Positions 14,184 to 14,928 of a DNA stretch of 14,928 nt are shown one piece after another. Position numbers and translations under genes: made by a program. Where the stretch lies: contig JBQCDV010000260.1 in NCBI GenBank assembly GCA_051960855.1, positions 1-14,928 of the forward strand. Reading direction: 5' to 3'. Source of the stretch: JBQCDV01 sp051960855 (GTDB lineage: Bacteria > Actinomycetota > Actinomycetes > JAJZTN01). The notes below the pieces were generated by a model, which saw only the letters and a list, made by a program, of their open reading frames with translations, was not told the origin of the DNA and made no database searches. Positions within the stretch are counted from its first letter, which is position 1. Each line of letters begins with the position of its first letter.

Positions 14184-14928
14184 ATGGGACGCGTGAGCCT
14201 TTCCGCCGAGTGCTCGGCCTGCGTAGGCCTGTGCTGCATCATCCCCGGCTACGGCGCCTCGACGGACTTCGCCTTCGGCAAGGCTCCTTGCGAGCCCTGC
14301 CGGTATCTCGCGAGCGACCGCACCTGCTCGATCCACACCTCCCTTGTCCAGCAGGGCATGCGGGGCTGCGTGACCTACGACTGCTTCGGAGCCGGGCAGG
14401 CCACCACCTCGGCCCTGCGCCTCGAGCGCGGCGAGCCGATCGCGAACGAGGCGGCGGCGACGTTCCGGCAGCTCGAGGCCCTGCACGAGCTGCTCTGGCT
14501 GCTGGGCGACGCCGCGCGGCCCGGTCTGGCCCCCGGCCTCGTCATGCATCTCAACGGCCTGCACGCGCAGGTCAGCGCGATGACAGAGGCCACGACACAA
14601 GCAACCACGACGAACGCCGCAGCGACGGTCCCCGCCGTTCGTCTCGAGCCCGCGGCGGTCCAGCGGCTCCGAGAGGAGGTGGGCGCACTGCTGTCCGCCG
14701 TGAGCGCCCACCACCGCTCCCGTGCCGTTCGCGGCGCTGATACCGACCGCACCGAGCGCCGTGGGGACCTGGTGGAGGCCACGCTGGCTGGGCGCGACCT
14801 GCGTGCTGCCGACCTCCGGGGCCGGCGGCTGCTGGGCGCCGACCTGCGCGGAGCCGACCTGCGCCACACCGACCTGCTGGGTGCCGACCTGCGTGGAGCT
14901 GACCTCCGCGGAGCGGACCTGCGCGAGG
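14184..14928 (+). CDS. Cysteine-rich pentapeptide-repeat protein (3' partial)
   Basis: The frame is open from ATG at 14184 to the window end, 248 codons. Residues 10-67 form a dense cysteine cluster (Cys10, 13, 17, 18, 36, 39, 48, 62, 67 and His51, ending YDCFGAGQ), suggestive of a zinc or iron-sulfur site. A helical, Ala/Thr-rich middle follows. From about 203 come at least nine pentapeptides of the A-D-L-R-G type (GADLR, AADLR, HTDLL), which build a right-handed quadrilateral beta-helix. Some pentapeptide proteins mimic DNA and bind gyrase, but most are uncharacterised, and no function can be assigned here. No good ribosome site precedes the ATG; GTG at 14193 is an alternative start. The repeats continue past the window, so the full length is unknown. 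The gene lies 46 bases downstream of the Rid-family gene, on the same strand. Confidence 0.85.
   Translation, partial: MGRVSLSAECSACVGLCCIIPGYGASTDFAFGKAPCEPCRYLASDRTCSIHTSLVQQGMRGCVTYDCFGAGQATTSALRLERGEPIANEAAATFRQLEALHELLWLLGDAARPGLAPGLVMHLNGLHAQVSAMTEATTQATTTNAAATVPAVRLEPAAVQRLREEVGALLSAVSAHHRSRAVRGADTDRTERRGDLVEATLAGRDLRAADLRGRRLLGADLRGADLRHTDLLGADLRGADLRGADLRE

Noticed and set aside
13432..14196. A plus-strand frame spanning the cupin-Rid intergenic region and the Rid gene
   Set aside because: It runs out of register with the Rid-family gene, contains no recognisable domain, and begins antisense to the cupin.

Overview
The window is a stretch of a very GC-rich chromosome with dense, often overlapping genes and frequent GTG/TTG starts. 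This points to a high-GC actinobacterium (Actinomycetota). Family-level placement is not possible by eye; a Geodermatophilus/Pseudonocardia-like soil actinomycete would fit but is a guess. I see no insertion sequences, phage genes, CRISPR arrays or rRNA. Fourteen protein genes (the first and last cut by the window edges) and one tRNA account for nearly all of the sequence, and no gene-free stretch reaches 300 bases.

Region 1 (1-3352) is housekeeping. It holds the end of a cationic-amino-acid-type APC permease, a convergent M20 zinc peptidase overlapping it by 4 bases, a tRNA-Leu(GAG), and a small NmrA/SDR-like NAD(P)-binding protein whose stop lies 1 base beyond the tRNA. Region 2 (2603-5382, minus strand) is a probable operon trkH - trkA - SDR-like: a TrkH/KtrB potassium channel subunit, its cytoplasmic RCK regulator (TTG start, 8-base overlap), and the SDR-like gene 13 bases later. 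Region 3 (5596-7021) holds an APH/choline-kinase-like phosphotransferase and a dual-specificity-type phosphatase, convergent with an 8-base overlap.

Region 4 (7116-14137) is the most interesting part: a compact aerobic aryl-CoA catabolic module. A minus-strand operon runs cupin -> TesB-type thioesterase -> benzoate/2-aminobenzoate-type CoA ligase -> a 792-residue fusion of a flavin monooxygenase and an Old Yellow Enzyme reductase. The fusion has the architecture of 2-aminobenzoyl-CoA monooxygenase/reductase, often annotated as bifunctional salicylyl-CoA 5-hydroxylase/oxidoreductase. A PaaX-family repressor converges on the operon from its far end, and a Rid-family (YjgF/YER057c/UK114) gene diverges from its head. 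The simplest reading is uptake of anthranilate (or salicylate) into metabolism through its CoA thioester: ligation, ring 5-hydroxylation and reduction, then processing by the Rid protein, thioesterase and/or cupin, under a repressor that would sense an aryl-CoA. The ring-opening and beta-oxidation genes expected for the anthranilate route are not in the window.

Region 5 (14184-end) is the start of a protein with a cysteine-rich N-terminus followed by pentapeptide repeats, cut by the window end.
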